64,000 nt of DNA, from contig NC_014392.1 in NCBI RefSeq assembly GCF_000145215.1, forward strand, positions 1,558,001-1,622,000, read 5' to 3'. The translations under genes and the position numbers were made by a program. The notes under the pieces were generated by a model. The model was not told the origin of the DNA and searched no databases. It saw nothing but the letters and a program-made list of their open reading frames with translations. This DNA is from Caldicellulosiruptor obsidiansis OB47. GTDB lineage: Bacteria; Bacillota; Thermoanaerobacteria; Caldicellulosiruptorales; Caldicellulosiruptoraceae. Shown in pieces: positions 8,665 to 17,364 of this stretch (its first letter is position 1; every line of letters begins with the position of its first letter).

Positions 8665-9438
8665 TTACCTCACAGGTTCAGCTTTGCTATATACTGTTCT
8701 CAGTATCACAATTGTAACTCTTCTGTTGAGGGCTCTTCCTTCTGGTGTCTTATTAGAAGCAATTGGTCTATACTCACCATAGCCAACAACAGAAAATCTC
8801 TCGGGTTTTACCTTTGAAACTCTTAAAATTTCCTGCAAAACAGATGTAGCTCTTGCTGTCGAAAGCTCCCAGTTAGAATAAAAGTATTTATTGTGAATAG
8901 GGACATTGTCTGTGTGTCCCTCAATTCTTATGTTATTATTTGGCACTTTTTCTAAAATCTTTGCAATCTCATGCACAACTTCTTTTGCCTGGGGTGTAAG
9001 CTTTGCGGAACCTGTATCAAATAACACATCTTTAAGTAAAATTGATAATCCTCTCTCTTCCTGTATCACAAGCACTTTACCTTCAATACCATGTTCTTTT
9101 ATAAGCCCTAAAACCTGTTTCTGTATATCATTTATGAGTTCTTCTTCAGTCATCTGCCTATTTTTTGTTGCCCCACCAACATCAGTGTTTGTTCCTTTAA
9201 CATTTTTCCCTGATAATCCTTCTAATATAGATGGACCAGAATTTTCAAAAATGTAAGCTGTACCTTTCAAAACAGATGTTAGGGATTCTGTGAAGTTTTT
9301 AAATTTGTCCATGTCAAGTTTACTCATAGAGTACATGACAATAAAATATATGAGTAAAAGAGTAATCAAATCTGCATAGGTAATAAGCCATCGTTCATGG
9401 TTCTCATGGGCTGGTTCTTCCATACGCTTTCTTGACAT
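8665..9438 (-). CDS. motB: Flagellar stator protein MotB
   Basis: 257 residues. One membrane helix near residues 20-42 contains TYADLITLLL, whose Asp is the proton/ion-carrying residue of MotB. A linker follows, then a C-terminal OmpA-like peptidoglycan-binding domain with IEGHTDNVP and the NRRVTIVI end. It anchors the stator to the cell wall. The gene follows motA by 7 bases and must be co-transcribed with it. Confidence 0.93.
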   Translation of the reverse strand: MSRKRMEEPAHENHERWLITYADLITLLLIYFIVMYSMSKLDMDKFKNFTESLTSVLKGTAYIFENSGPSILEGLSGKNVKGTNTDVGGATKNRQMTEEELINDIQKQVLGLIKEHGIEGKVLVIQEERGLSILLKDVLFDTGSAKLTPQAKEVVHEIAKILEKVPNNNIRIEGHTDNVPIHNKYFYSNWELSTARATSVLQEILRVSKVKPERFSVVGYGEYRPIASNKTPEGRALNRRVTIVILRTVYSKAEPVR

Positions 9439-9445
9439 CTACTTT

Positions 9446-10243
9446 TTACCCCCCAACAGTTGCGCCTGCTGGCTCTTGAGCTTGACTTTGCTTCTGACCA
9501 GCTTCTTTTAACATTCCGCCAATCTTTTCCCTGAGTATTCTTGGGTTTTCACCAGCTTGGATTGACAAAAGGCCTTCCACAATTATCTCATTTAACATTC
9601 TTTCTTGCTTTGCTTTTGTTTTTATCTTCTTACCAAAGTTAAGCCAAATTAGGTTAGCAGATGAAACACCATACAAAGTTGCAACAAATGCAACAGCTAT
9701 AGCAGGACCAAGTTCATCTGGATTTGTCAAGTTCGAAAGCACAGAAATAAGTCCCATAACAGTACCAATAATACCCATTGTAGGAGAATATCCACCTGCA
9801 GCCTCAAATACTTCTGCTGCTTCTTTAAGCTCATCTTCTGCAAGGTAAACTTCCCTGTCTAAAATATCTCTAATCACTTCACCTTCAATACCATCAACAA
9901 CAAGTCCTAAACCTTTTTTCAAAAGCGGATTCTGGAGGTTTGGAATCTCTTGCTCTAAAGCCAAGAGACCTTCTTTTCGCGCCCTGTCAGAAAGTTGCAC
10001 AAGCTGTTCAACCACACTTGCAAAATCAATTTTCTTATCCATAAAAACCATTTTTATGTGTTTTACTGCTATTTTTATCTGTGACATGGGAAATGAAACA
10101 AGTACTGCCGCAATTGTTCCACCAAAAACAATCATAGCGGCTGAAATCTGCAAAAGCTTTGCAGGATTACCTTTTTCAATTATAAACGCAGTCAAAAGAG
10201 AACCAAAACCCAATATCAACCCGCCAATTGAAAGAATATCCAT
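9446..10243 (-). CDS. motA: Flagellar stator protein MotA
   Basis: 265 residues with four predicted membrane helices: two near the N-terminus, a large cytoplasmic loop, then two around residues 150-205 with the conserved GYSPTMGIIGTVMGL stretch and a Pro in the channel region. It couples ion flow through MotAB to flagellar rotation. The last ~25 residues are rich in Gln, Ala and Gly. The gene has its own promoter of the sigma-D type inside the end of prfA (10298-10325), so motAB is probably expressed with the flagellar regulon and not with prfA. Confidence 0.93.
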   Translation of the reverse strand: MDILSIGGLILGFGSLLTAFIIEKGNPAKLLQISAAMIVFGGTIAAVLVSFPMSQIKIAVKHIKMVFMDKKIDFASVVEQLVQLSDRARKEGLLALEQEIPNLQNPLLKKGLGLVVDGIEGEVIRDILDREVYLAEDELKEAAEVFEAAGGYSPTMGIIGTVMGLISVLSNLTNPDELGPAIAVAFVATLYGVSSANLIWLNFGKKIKTKAKQERMLNEIIVEGLLSIQAGENPRILREKIGGMLKEAGQKQSQAQEPAGATVGG

Positions 10244-10297
10244 CTTCTATCATCATCCTTTTTCTGGTTTATAATTTTTGCGTAATTATCATTATAA

Positions 10298-10325
10298 TTA
10301 TCGGCATTTTAGCCTACTTCTTTTA
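10298..10325 (-). promoter_or_regulatory. Candidate sigma-D (sigma-28) promoter for motAB
   Basis: On the minus strand TAAA (10322-10325) and GCCGATAA (10298-10305) are 16 bases apart. GCCGATAA is the canonical -10 element of the flagellar sigma factor; the usual spacing from TAAA is about 15. The upstream half lies in the last codons of prfA. The predicted start is near 10290, some 47 bases before the motA ATG. Confidence 0.7.
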
Positions 10326-11376
10326 ATTTCTCTGTCTGAAAATGAGTAATCAAAGCATCAATAATCTCATCAAGATCCCCATCTAAAACTTGTTCGAGCT
10401 TGTACAAAGTAAGACCAATCCTATGGTCTGTCACACGCCCCTGAGGAAAGTTATATGTTCTTATTCTCTCACTCCTGTCACCTGTTCCAACCTGGCTTCT
10501 TCTCTGACTTTCTATTTCTTTTTGCTGCAGACTCTGATAGTAATCATAAAGCCTTGCCCTGAGTATCTTCATTGCCCTGTCCCTGTTTGCATGCTGCGAC
10601 CTTTCGTCCTGGCAGGTTACAACAATTCCTGTGGGCTTATGAACAATTCTAACAGCCGACTCTGTCTTGTTTACATGCTGACCTCCTGCACCGCCTGCCC
10701 TGAACGTGTCTATCTCAAGGTCCTCTTCTCTTATTTCTACCTCAACATCTTCAACTTCTGGCAACACTGCAACAGTTGCTGTTGATGTATGAATTCTTCC
10801 ACCTGACTCTGTCACAGGTACTCTCTGAACTCTGTGAACACCACTTTCATATTTGAGCCTGCTATATGCACCTTTTCCGCTTATCATGAAAATTACCTCT
10901 TTAAACCCATCCAAATCACTCTCACTTGTCGACATCACTTCAACTTTCCAGTTTTTCCTTTCTGCATATCTTGAATACATCCTGAAAAGCTCGGCTGCAA
11001 AAAGTGCTGCTTCTTCACCACCTGCACCTGCTCTTATCTCCATTATAACATTTTTTTCGTCGTTAGGGTCCTTTGGCAAAAGTAAAATTTTGAGCTGCGT
11101 TTCAACAATCTCTTTCTGTTCTTTTGCCCGATTTAGCTCTTCTTTTACAAGTTTTTCAAAGTCCTCGTCAAGGTCTGTATCTAAAAGCTCTTCAGCCTCT
11201 TTGATAGTATTCAAAATTTTTTTGTATTCTCTGAATTTTTCTACAATTGGTTGAAGATTGCTGTGTTCTTTCATGAGTTTTTGCCATTCCTGAGTCTGGC
11301 TTATTATCTCAGGGTCTGCAATCTTTTTCTCAAGTTCTAAATATTTTTCCTCAATTACTTGAAGCTTCTCTATCAT
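10309..11376 (-). CDS. prfA: Peptide chain release factor 1
   Basis: 355 residues. It recognises UAA and UAG through the PVT tripeptide (in [10 protein letters not shown]) and triggers peptidyl-tRNA hydrolysis with GGQ ([14 protein letters not shown]). Its Gln is methylated by PrmC, encoded just upstream (24 bases). The helical N-terminal domain and overall length are standard for RF-1. Confidence 0.97.
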   Translation of the reverse strand: MIEKLQVIEEKYLELEKKIADPEIISQTQEWQKLMKEHSNLQPIVEKFREYKKILNTIKEAEELLDTDLDEDFEKLVKEELNRAKEQKEIVETQLKILLLPKDPNDEKNVIMEIRAGAGGEEAALFAAELFRMYSRYAERKNWKVEVMSTSESDLDGFKEVIFMISGKGAYSRLKYESGVHRVQRVPVTESGGRIHTSTATVAVLPEVEDVEVEIREEDLEIDTFRAGGAGGQHVNKTESAVRIVHKPTGIVVTCQDERSQHANRDRAMKILRARLYDYYQSLQQKEIESQRRSQVGTGDRSERIRTYNFPQGRVTDHRIGLTLYKLEQVLDGDLDEIIDALITHFQTEKLKEVG

Positions 11377-11400
11377 TCAATCACCCCATCCAATATATTT

Positions 11401-12270
11401 TTACCCATTTATTGCAAAGATACATCTTTCAATATTATTCAAATCCTTTCTTGACTTTATATTCTCATAACCGTTTTGCTCTAAAATTCTCTTGACTTCT
11501 TCAGCTTGAGAAAATCCTACTTCAAAAATAATATAACCACCATCTTTGAGATATAGCTTTGCTTTGCTTGCAATTTCTTTGAAAAACCAAAGTCCATTTT
11601 CTTTTGAAAACAGAGCTATATGCGGCTCTTTTAAAACTTGCTTCTCAAGTTTGAACCTTTCACTTTCAGAAATATAAGGTGGATTGCTGAGTATGGCATC
11701 AAATCTAAGATTTTTGGGAATATCTTCAAATAAGTTGCTTCTTACAAATGAAATCCTATTTTCTACACCATTCAATTTTGCATTCTTCCTTGCAACCTCA
11801 AGTGCTCTTTCTGAAATATCAACAGCTAAAACCTTGCAATCTAAAAATTTGCAAAGAGCCACCGCAATACAGCCACTACCCGTGCCAATATCTAAAAAGT
11901 ATAGATTTTTTCTATCTTTAAAGATTTCTATAGCAACCTCTACCAAAACCTCTGTGTCAAATCGTGGAATCAAAACATTCTCATCAACATAAAACTCAAG
12001 ACCCATAAAGAAAGCCTTATTCGTACAATATTGGAGAGGATAGTCTTGCAAATATTTGGAAATAGCATTTACAATCTTTTCATATTTGTCTTGTCCTACA
12101 GGTAAACCTTTATTTAGAATAACCTCTGTTTTATCAATATCAAGTATCTGCGAAACCATCATAAGAGCAATATTCTTATAGTCTTCTTCTTTATTTTCAC
12201 AATAATCTCTTAACATCAAAGCAGCTTCATTCAAAACCTCGCCAATGGTCTTTAACCTACCACTCATCAA
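11401..12270 (-). CDS. prmC: Release factor glutamine methyltransferase PrmC
   Basis: 289 residues. It methylates the GGQ glutamine of RF-1/RF-2 using SAM. An N-terminal helical domain precedes the Rossmann methyltransferase domain with DIGTGSGCIAVAL (SAM loop) and the substrate-binding SNPPYIS motif. TTG 12270 has GGAGG 9 bases upstream; ATG 12267 is the alternative. The 5' end overlaps the end of yqhQ by about 14 bases. The yqhQ-prmC-prfA order indicates one transcript. Confidence 0.96.
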   Translation of the reverse strand: MMSGRLKTIGEVLNEAALMLRDYCENKEEDYKNIALMMVSQILDIDKTEVILNKGLPVGQDKYEKIVNAISKYLQDYPLQYCTNKAFFMGLEFYVDENVLIPRFDTEVLVEVAIEIFKDRKNLYFLDIGTGSGCIAVALCKFLDCKVLAVDISERALEVARKNAKLNGVENRISFVRSNLFEDIPKNLRFDAILSNPPYISESERFKLEKQVLKEPHIALFSKENGLWFFKEIASKAKLYLKDGGYIIFEVGFSQAEEVKRILEQNGYENIKSRKDLNNIERCIFAING

Positions 12271-13198
12271 GCTTTCTGTCCTCCGGCACTACCTCTTTTA
12301 ATGCCTCAATTGCAACTTCTATCTGTTTTTCATCAGGCTCTTTTGTTGTAATGTTCTGAAGCCAAAGCCCAGGATATGAAATTATCCTTGCTAAAATACT
12401 TTCACTTTTTCCAGCCCATCTTATTATCTCATATGATATGCCAATAATTACAGGAAGAAGTAAAAGCCGTAGTAAAGTCCTCATAATAACAGACTGCCAA
12501 CCAGAAATAGTAAAAATAATTATACTGATAATTATTACAATAAATAAAAAGCTTGTTCCACATCGCGGATGGTGTGTAGAATATTTTTTTATGTTTGGAA
12601 TACTTAACTCTTCACCATTTTCATATGCAAAGATTGTTTTGTGTTCTGCTCCGTGATACTCAAAAACCCTTTTTATTTCTTTCATCTGGGATGCAAATAA
12701 AAGATACAAAATAAAAATTATTACTCTTACTATTCCTTCTATCATATTTTTCCAAAAACTACTAAGACTAAAACCTTTGAATACTTCAACAGACCAAGTA
12801 GGAATATAAAAAAATAGAAGTATTCCGAGAACTATGGATACAACTACAGAAAAATAAATAGCTATATCGGTAACACCAATCTTCTGGAAAAATTTCTTTT
12901 CAAAAAGTTTGTCCACAAAATCTTTTTGTTTTTCTTTTTCTTCATCTGGCAACTCTTCTAATGCAATGTCAGCAGATTTCATCAAAGCTTTTGTCCCAAG
13001 AATCATTTGCTCAAATAAGATAAATACTCCTCTTATAAAAGGAATCTTTTTTAGCTTGTTAGTATCGTCTATGGCTAAATCCTTTACCTCTTTGTAAAGC
13101 TCACCATTCGGTTTTCTTATAACAATGGAAATTTTTTTAGGTCCTTTCATCATTATACCCTCTATGAGAGCCATTCCACCGATAGTAGTTTTTTTCAT
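12257..13198 (-). CDS. DUF1385 (YqhQ-like) integral membrane protein
   Basis: 313 residues from ATG 13198, chosen because AGGA lies 8 bases upstream; ATG 13204 overlaps it. The N-terminus carries GGMALIEGIMMKGP. There are four to five hydrophobic segments, and between them the conserved DUF1385 block YHGAEHKTIFAYE, then HHPRCGTSFL. The family is widespread beside prmC/prfA in Firmicutes. Its biochemical role is not established to my knowledge. The conserved His/Glu/Cys residues at the membrane face could bind a metal (inference). Confidence 0.9.
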   Translation of the reverse strand: MKKTTIGGMALIEGIMMKGPKKISIVIRKPNGELYKEVKDLAIDDTNKLKKIPFIRGVFILFEQMILGTKALMKSADIALEELPDEEKEKQKDFVDKLFEKKFFQKIGVTDIAIYFSVVVSIVLGILLFFYIPTWSVEVFKGFSLSSFWKNMIEGIVRVIIFILYLLFASQMKEIKRVFEYHGAEHKTIFAYENGEELSIPNIKKYSTHHPRCGTSFLFIVIIISIIIFTISGWQSVIMRTLLRLLLLPVIIGISYEIIRWAGKSESILARIISYPGLWLQNITTKEPDEKQIEVAIEALKEVVPEDRKLDEW

Positions 13199-13222
13199 AC
13201 TCATCTTCCTATCTTTGCTATT

Positions 13223-13257
13223 TTGTAAAATAAAAAGGATTAGCACAGGCTAATCCT
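13223..13257 (-). terminator. Intrinsic terminator after rpmE
   Basis: Minus-strand stem of 9 bp (13249-13257 with 13236-13244) and a four-base loop, followed by TTTTTATTTT. It separates rpmE from yqhQ-prmC-prfA. Confidence 0.85.
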
Positions 13258-13279
13258 CTTGAGAAGCAACACTCTCTTT

Positions 13280-13489
13280 CTATTTCTGTTCAAGCCCATA
13301 TTTCTTCATAAATCTTTCTACTCTACCTGTTGTATCAACAAACTTTTGTTTACCTGTAAAGAATGGATGGCACTTTGAACAAATTTCTACATGGATTTCT
13401 TTTTTAGTAGAACCAGTTACAAATGTCTCACCGCATGCACATCTGACAACTGCATCGTGATAATATGTTGGATGGATGCCTTCTTTCAT
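13280..13489 (-). CDS. rpmE: Ribosomal protein L31 (zinc form)
   Basis: 69 residues from ATG 13489, eight bases after a GGAGG. The sequence starts MKEGIHPTY, as is typical. It has the four zinc-ligand cysteines of the C+ form: CACG and, further on, CSKCHPF. A component of the large subunit at the central protuberance. It has its own terminator downstream. In this genome the disrupted MFS gene, prsW-like, ogg and an amidase lie between rho and rpmE, which are often adjacent in Firmicutes. Confidence 0.97.
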   Translation of the reverse strand: MKEGIHPTYYHDAVVRCACGETFVTGSTKKEIHVEICSKCHPFFTGKQKFVDTTGRVERFMKKYGLEQK

Positions 13490-13629
13490 CACTTTCACCT
13501 CCTACAAGATTTATACAAATTTTTGTTATTTTCCAAAATCATAACTTTCCCATACTCATAAAGGTGCAAAAATATTTTACAACAGCTACTCTCTTTTTAC
13601 AAGAGTTTTTTCAAAACCAGATTGAACAA

Positions 13630-14899
13630 TTACTCCTCTTTTACTAAGAAACATAGAATAAAAAATCCCAACACCATGCAGCTAAACGATATTAGAAATA
13701 AAAGATTTTTGCCAAGTATATCAATTATACTACCTGCAATTATTGAATTAAACGCAAAAAATGGTCCCATTAAAAAGTTTCTAAGCCCGATATATGATGG
13801 TTGTTTTAATGGGTCCTTGCAAAGTTTTGCAGCCATATTACTTTCGTTTACATTTCTTGCACTTTGGGCAATCCCAAACAGGGCAACAGAAAGATAATAT
13901 ATTTCTACAGAGCTCATAAGGTATGTAAAATATATTGCAGGCAAAAATATCAGAGCAGAAATTAAAAGAGTACTTTTAAACCCGTATTTTGAACCAATTA
14001 ATCCCCAGAGCATATATCCTACTGTTTGAGAAAAAAGCAATATTGTGGTTGCCACTGCAACATGTTGGGTTGAAATACTCAGGCTATTTTTTGCAAATAT
14101 TGTTTGAAAACCAAACGGCATCTTACCCAGTGCACCAATAAATAAAACTGAAAAAAGATAATATACAAAATTTCTATCTTCTTTTAGTATCAAAAACATG
14201 CTCCTAAAATAATGCTTATTGTCAATCTCCTTTTTTGGTTTCTTGATAGGAATCTCTTTCATCATAGAAGCTATGTACAATGAGAGCATCATTATCAAAA
14301 ACGAAATTAAAAATAAAAGACCATAGTTATAAGGAAAGTGTAAAAGTCTCAATATTCTTCCCATCAAAAAGGCTCCAAATGTCTCACACAGTCCCCCTAT
14401 CGATGACCTTATCCCAAAAAACTTGCTCCTTTGTCTTTCAGGAACAAGCTTTAGTATAAGATTGAACCATGTTATATTGGCAAATGAAGCAAAAAAACCT
14501 TGAAGACTAAAAATTATGTAAAAAAGAATTATAAATAAGAGCTCATTCTTAGCAGCAAATACAAACACATCAATAGCAAGCAAAAACCACATAAGCCTCA
14601 TAAGCAAAGCAACTTTTATAAAATATTCTTTATATGTTTCAAGCATCTCAAGTTTTTTAGCAACAAGTATCTGCGGAGAGTTTGACAAAAGTACATTCAA
14701 AGTTGTCAAAAGACCAATTAGTGTATTTGAATGGACATAGTTTGAAATAATAAACTATCACAGTAGAGACTGGAAGCATACCACTTCCAACTGCAAACAC
14801 TGCTCCATCTGCAATTGAAATGATAGAATTTTTTCTTAAATTTTTATAAGCAAAAACTTCAAGTTTTTTAAGTTCTCGTTCTTGGTCTTCAGATGTCAC
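13630..14899 (-). pseudogene. MFS transporter, disrupted by a frameshift
   Basis: Two overlapping frames together make one MFS protein of about 422 residues. The N-terminal frame runs from 14899 with a cytoplasmic start (MTSEDQERELKK) and a first helix up to VIVYY. The frame then shifts by one base in the AT-rich run at about 14744-14755. The second frame continues with SNYVHSNTLIGLL and runs on through the remaining helices to 13630. The loop LVPERQRSKFFGIR is a family mark and matches LVPMHIRGRFFSRR in the MFS gene at 62679, so the two are paralogues. Removing one T from the run restores the frame. It may be a real pseudogene or a sequencing error. Confidence 0.8.
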
Positions 14900-14934
14900 T
14901 TCAAACTCATCTCCTTAATAGAATCCTCTATGCC

Positions 14935-15639
14935 TTAAAAATACAAATTGGAAATTTCTTGACTTTTTCTAATTAATCTCAAGCAATAAGCAAACAATAA
15001 AATCTCATACAAACCAACTATGACCAGCGCTCCATAGACATTTAGCATGAGCACAAAATCATAAAATCCATGCAAAAGCATAGGAATAATAAGAGAAGCC
15101 TTAAAATACCAGTAACTTCTGCTCTCGGGCGCAAACTTTGCAAAGCCTAAATAATATCCCATTACAATTCCAAACATAGCATGTGCAGGTACTGCCATCA
15201 CACCTCTTAGAACAAGAACTGAAACTGCAGCGTCGGGGGATGCCTGAAAAGTTTGATACACATACCCTACATTCTCTATTGCAGCAAACCCAACTGCAGA
15301 GAATACACAGTAAACTATGCCATCAAATGGTTGATTGAAATGAGGACTGTCAAAAGCCACCCTTAGCACAACAAGTCTTTTAAAGTATTCTTCTGTAAGA
15401 CCTGCAACAATAAACGCTTCAAATACAATGAATGAAAGCCTGCTTGAAGCAGAAATGCTGCCATATGCCATTAAAAAATATTCAATTGGAACAACAATAG
15501 AGCTAATAAGTATCCCCCATACAAAGGTTTTCAAAAGAAGATGAAGAGGTTCTTTTTCAAACTTGTCTCTAAAATAGATATAAAGAGCTATGAACAAAGA
15601 AGGAGCTATGCTTAAAATAATCAGTTTGTAAAGTGTCAC
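14935..15639 (-). CDS. PrsW-family intramembrane metalloprotease-like protein
   Basis: 234 residues and about seven hydrophobic helices. The PrsW/CAAX-protease motifs are in order: TEEYFKR (the EExxxR/K zinc-activating Glu pair, near residue 82), AIENVGY, and PAHAMFG with a conserved His. Bacillus PrsW starts cleavage of the anti-sigma factor RsiW. What this protein cleaves is unknown, and no anti-sigma factor is encoded nearby. It lies between the frameshifted MFS gene and ogg, all on the minus strand. Confidence 0.85.
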   Translation of the reverse strand: MTLYKLIILSIAPSLFIALYIYFRDKFEKEPLHLLLKTFVWGILISSIVVPIEYFLMAYGSISASSRLSFIVFEAFIVAGLTEEYFKRLVVLRVAFDSPHFNQPFDGIVYCVFSAVGFAAIENVGYVYQTFQASPDAAVSVLVLRGVMAVPAHAMFGIVMGYYLGFAKFAPESRSYWYFKASLIIPMLLHGFYDFVLMLNVYGALVIVGLYEILLFAYCLRLIRKSQEISNLYF

Positions 15640-15669
15640 AACAATTTACCTCCATTTGTTCATTTGAGT

Positions 15670-16524
15670 TTATTTATTGATGTTCCTAATATAGTGAAAT
15701 AAAAAAAGCTGAGCGTATCCTGCAAGTTCACCAAACGAATTTATAAACTGTCTCAGCTGTTTTGTATTTTCAATTCCATAATATTCTCTCAAGGCACGTT
15801 TCACCCACACATCCACAGGAAACACATCATACTTTTGCAGTGAGTAAAGCAATATACAATTAGCAACCTTGTCTCCTATTCCTTTTACCGTTTTTAAAAT
15901 CTTCCTTGCTTCATCAGAACTCAAAGACTCAAGACTTTCAAAGTCTATTTTACCTTCATCTAATTTAGCAATTGCATCTTTGATATACTCTGCTCTATAA
16001 CCTAACCCTAAGCGTTTTAATTCTTCTGTTGAGATCTTTTTTAAGTTCTCAATTTCTGGAAATGTCCAAGAAGAAAATCCTCTGTATTCTATTTTTTCCC
16101 CATAAGCCTGGCAAAGTCTTTCCACTAGCATTTGAATTCTTTTTATGTTGTTATTCTGAGATATAATAAAAGAAATCATACATTCAAAAGGTTCTTGATT
16201 TAAAAGTCTCATCCCTCTGTACTTCTCAACTGCCTTTTTCAAAATCTCATCATGCTCAGAAAGTTCTTTTAAAATCAAATCATAGTCTTTATCCAAGTCA
16301 AAATACCAGTAAAAAAACTTTTTAAACTCTTCAGGTGAACAGTTGTATATGTCAAAAGTATTACTATCCTGCGGATATACTAAAACTATTTTTCTATTTA
16401 CAACTCCTATGTATCCACCATCTACCTTTTTCCATCTAAAACACTGTCCGCTAAAAAATGTTGCGTCAAAATCAATCTCTACTCCACTTATGCGAAGAAA
16501 ATCAGTATACTCTTTTATGTTCAA
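15670..16524 (-). CDS. ogg: 8-oxoguanine DNA glycosylase/AP lyase, OGG1 type
   Basis: 284 residues. The N-terminal OGG_N domain shows FFSGQCFRW, then the HhH-GPD domain. The helix-hairpin-helix reads VKGIGDKVANC, whose Lys aligns with catalytic Lys249 of human OGG1. The activating Asp follows in FPVDVW. It excises 8-oxoguanine opposite C and nicks the abasic site. OGG1-type enzymes are known in clostridia, so the presence is not exceptional. No partner gene adjoins it. Confidence 0.92.
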   Translation of the reverse strand: MNIKEYTDFLRISGVEIDFDATFFSGQCFRWKKVDGGYIGVVNRKIVLVYPQDSNTFDIYNCSPEEFKKFFYWYFDLDKDYDLILKELSEHDEILKKAVEKYRGMRLLNQEPFECMISFIISQNNNIKRIQMLVERLCQAYGEKIEYRGFSSWTFPEIENLKKISTEELKRLGLGYRAEYIKDAIAKLDEGKIDFESLESLSSDEARKILKTVKGIGDKVANCILLYSLQKYDVFPVDVWVKRALREYYGIENTKQLRQFINSFGELAGYAQLFLFHYIRNINK

Positions 16525-16559
16525 AAAAATTCATTCCTTTCCAATTATTTATGTGGTAA

Positions 16560-16589
16560 AACAAAAAGAGCCAACTTCTTCTTGGCTCT
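16560..16589. terminator. Intrinsic terminator after the cytosolic-type amidase
   Basis: 8-bp stem AGAGCCAA/TTGGCTCT (16567-16574 with 16582-16589), followed on the minus strand by TTTTTG and on the plus strand by ATTTTTAATT. Confidence 0.8.
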
Positions 16590-16617
16590 ATTTTTAATTA
16601 TAAGAATACAGCATTTT

Positions 16618-17193
16618 TTAAGCTTTATCAACATTTTTTTGATAATTCACAATTCCCTTTGCAATTGCTAAAGCTATTTGAGTTTGGTAGTTTTGATTAT
16701 TTAGCATCTTCTCTTCTTCTGGATTACTTAAAAAACCGCATTCTGTCAGAATTGCTGGCATTTTAGTAGCCCTTAATACATAAAAGTCTGCAAATTTGAC
16801 TCCGCGATTTATCGTTTTAACTGCCTCAACTATACTTTTTTGCACCTCCACAGCCAGTAAAAATCCTTTCTGGCTGGTCTTGTAATAAAAAGTTTCTATA
16901 CCTCTTGCAGAGTCATTTTTGCTGCTGTTGCAGTGAATGCTGACAAAGACATCTACCAAATTTGCATTTGCTATGTCACACCTTGCTTTTAAGTCTTCTT
17001 TTACACTTTTTTCTCCCCACGGCAAAATATCAGAGTCTCTTGTCAAAATCACCTTGGTGTTTGTGCCATCTTCCAATATGAATTTTAATTTTTTAGCAAT
17101 TGCAAGTGTTATATCTTTTTCTTTGGTGTTGTTTTTTCCTATTGCTCCAGGGTCCTTCCCTCCATGACCAGGGTCTATACATACCTTCATCAT
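16618..17193 (-). CDS. N-acetylmuramoyl-L-alanine amidase (Amidase_3) without signal peptide
   Basis: 191 residues from ATG 17193 (or 17190), with AGGAGG 5-8 bases upstream. Longer open frames upstream run into the rho terminator and are not real. The protein is a bare Amidase_3 domain: CIDPGHGGKDPGA at the very N-terminus supplies a zinc His and Glu, SIHCNSS the second His, and ILTECGF the catalytic Glu. There is no signal peptide, membrane helix or wall-binding domain, unlike the secreted amidase at 1583. How it would reach peptidoglycan is unclear: cytosolic recycling, non-classical release or lysis are options. Confidence 0.9.
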   Translation of the reverse strand: MMKVCIDPGHGGKDPGAIGKNNTKEKDITLAIAKKLKFILEDGTNTKVILTRDSDILPWGEKSVKEDLKARCDIANANLVDVFVSIHCNSSKNDSARGIETFYYKTSQKGFLLAVEVQKSIVEAVKTINRGVKFADFYVLRATKMPAILTECGFLSNPEEEKMLNNQNYQTQIALAIAKGIVNYQKNVDKA

Positions 17194-17259
17194 TTTCACC
17201 TCCTTAAAATCAGTGTATTCCAAATTCCTCATATTTGTGAAATTCAAAAAAACGCCCAG

Positions 17260-17303
17260 AAATAAAAAAGTAGCTGCTATTTTGTCCAAAATAGCAGCTA
17301 CTT
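17260..17303 (-). terminator. Strong intrinsic terminator after rho
   Basis: A perfect 17-bp inverted repeat (17268-17284 with 17287-17303) with only two bases between the arms, followed on the minus strand by TTTTTTATT. It ends the rho transcript just before the amidase gene. Confidence 0.85.
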
Positions 17304-17364
17304 CCTCCAAAATATCAATTGGATTTGTTCAAATCTCAATTTTTTTTAAAATTACTTTCTACTT

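Noticed and set aside
10390-11254. Plus-strand open frames opposite prfA
   Set aside because: Low-complexity shadows of the prfA coding strand, with no ribosome-binding site or recognisable product.
14657-14899. An independent 80-residue protein
   Set aside because: It is the first ~52 residues of the MFS transporter followed by out-of-frame residues.
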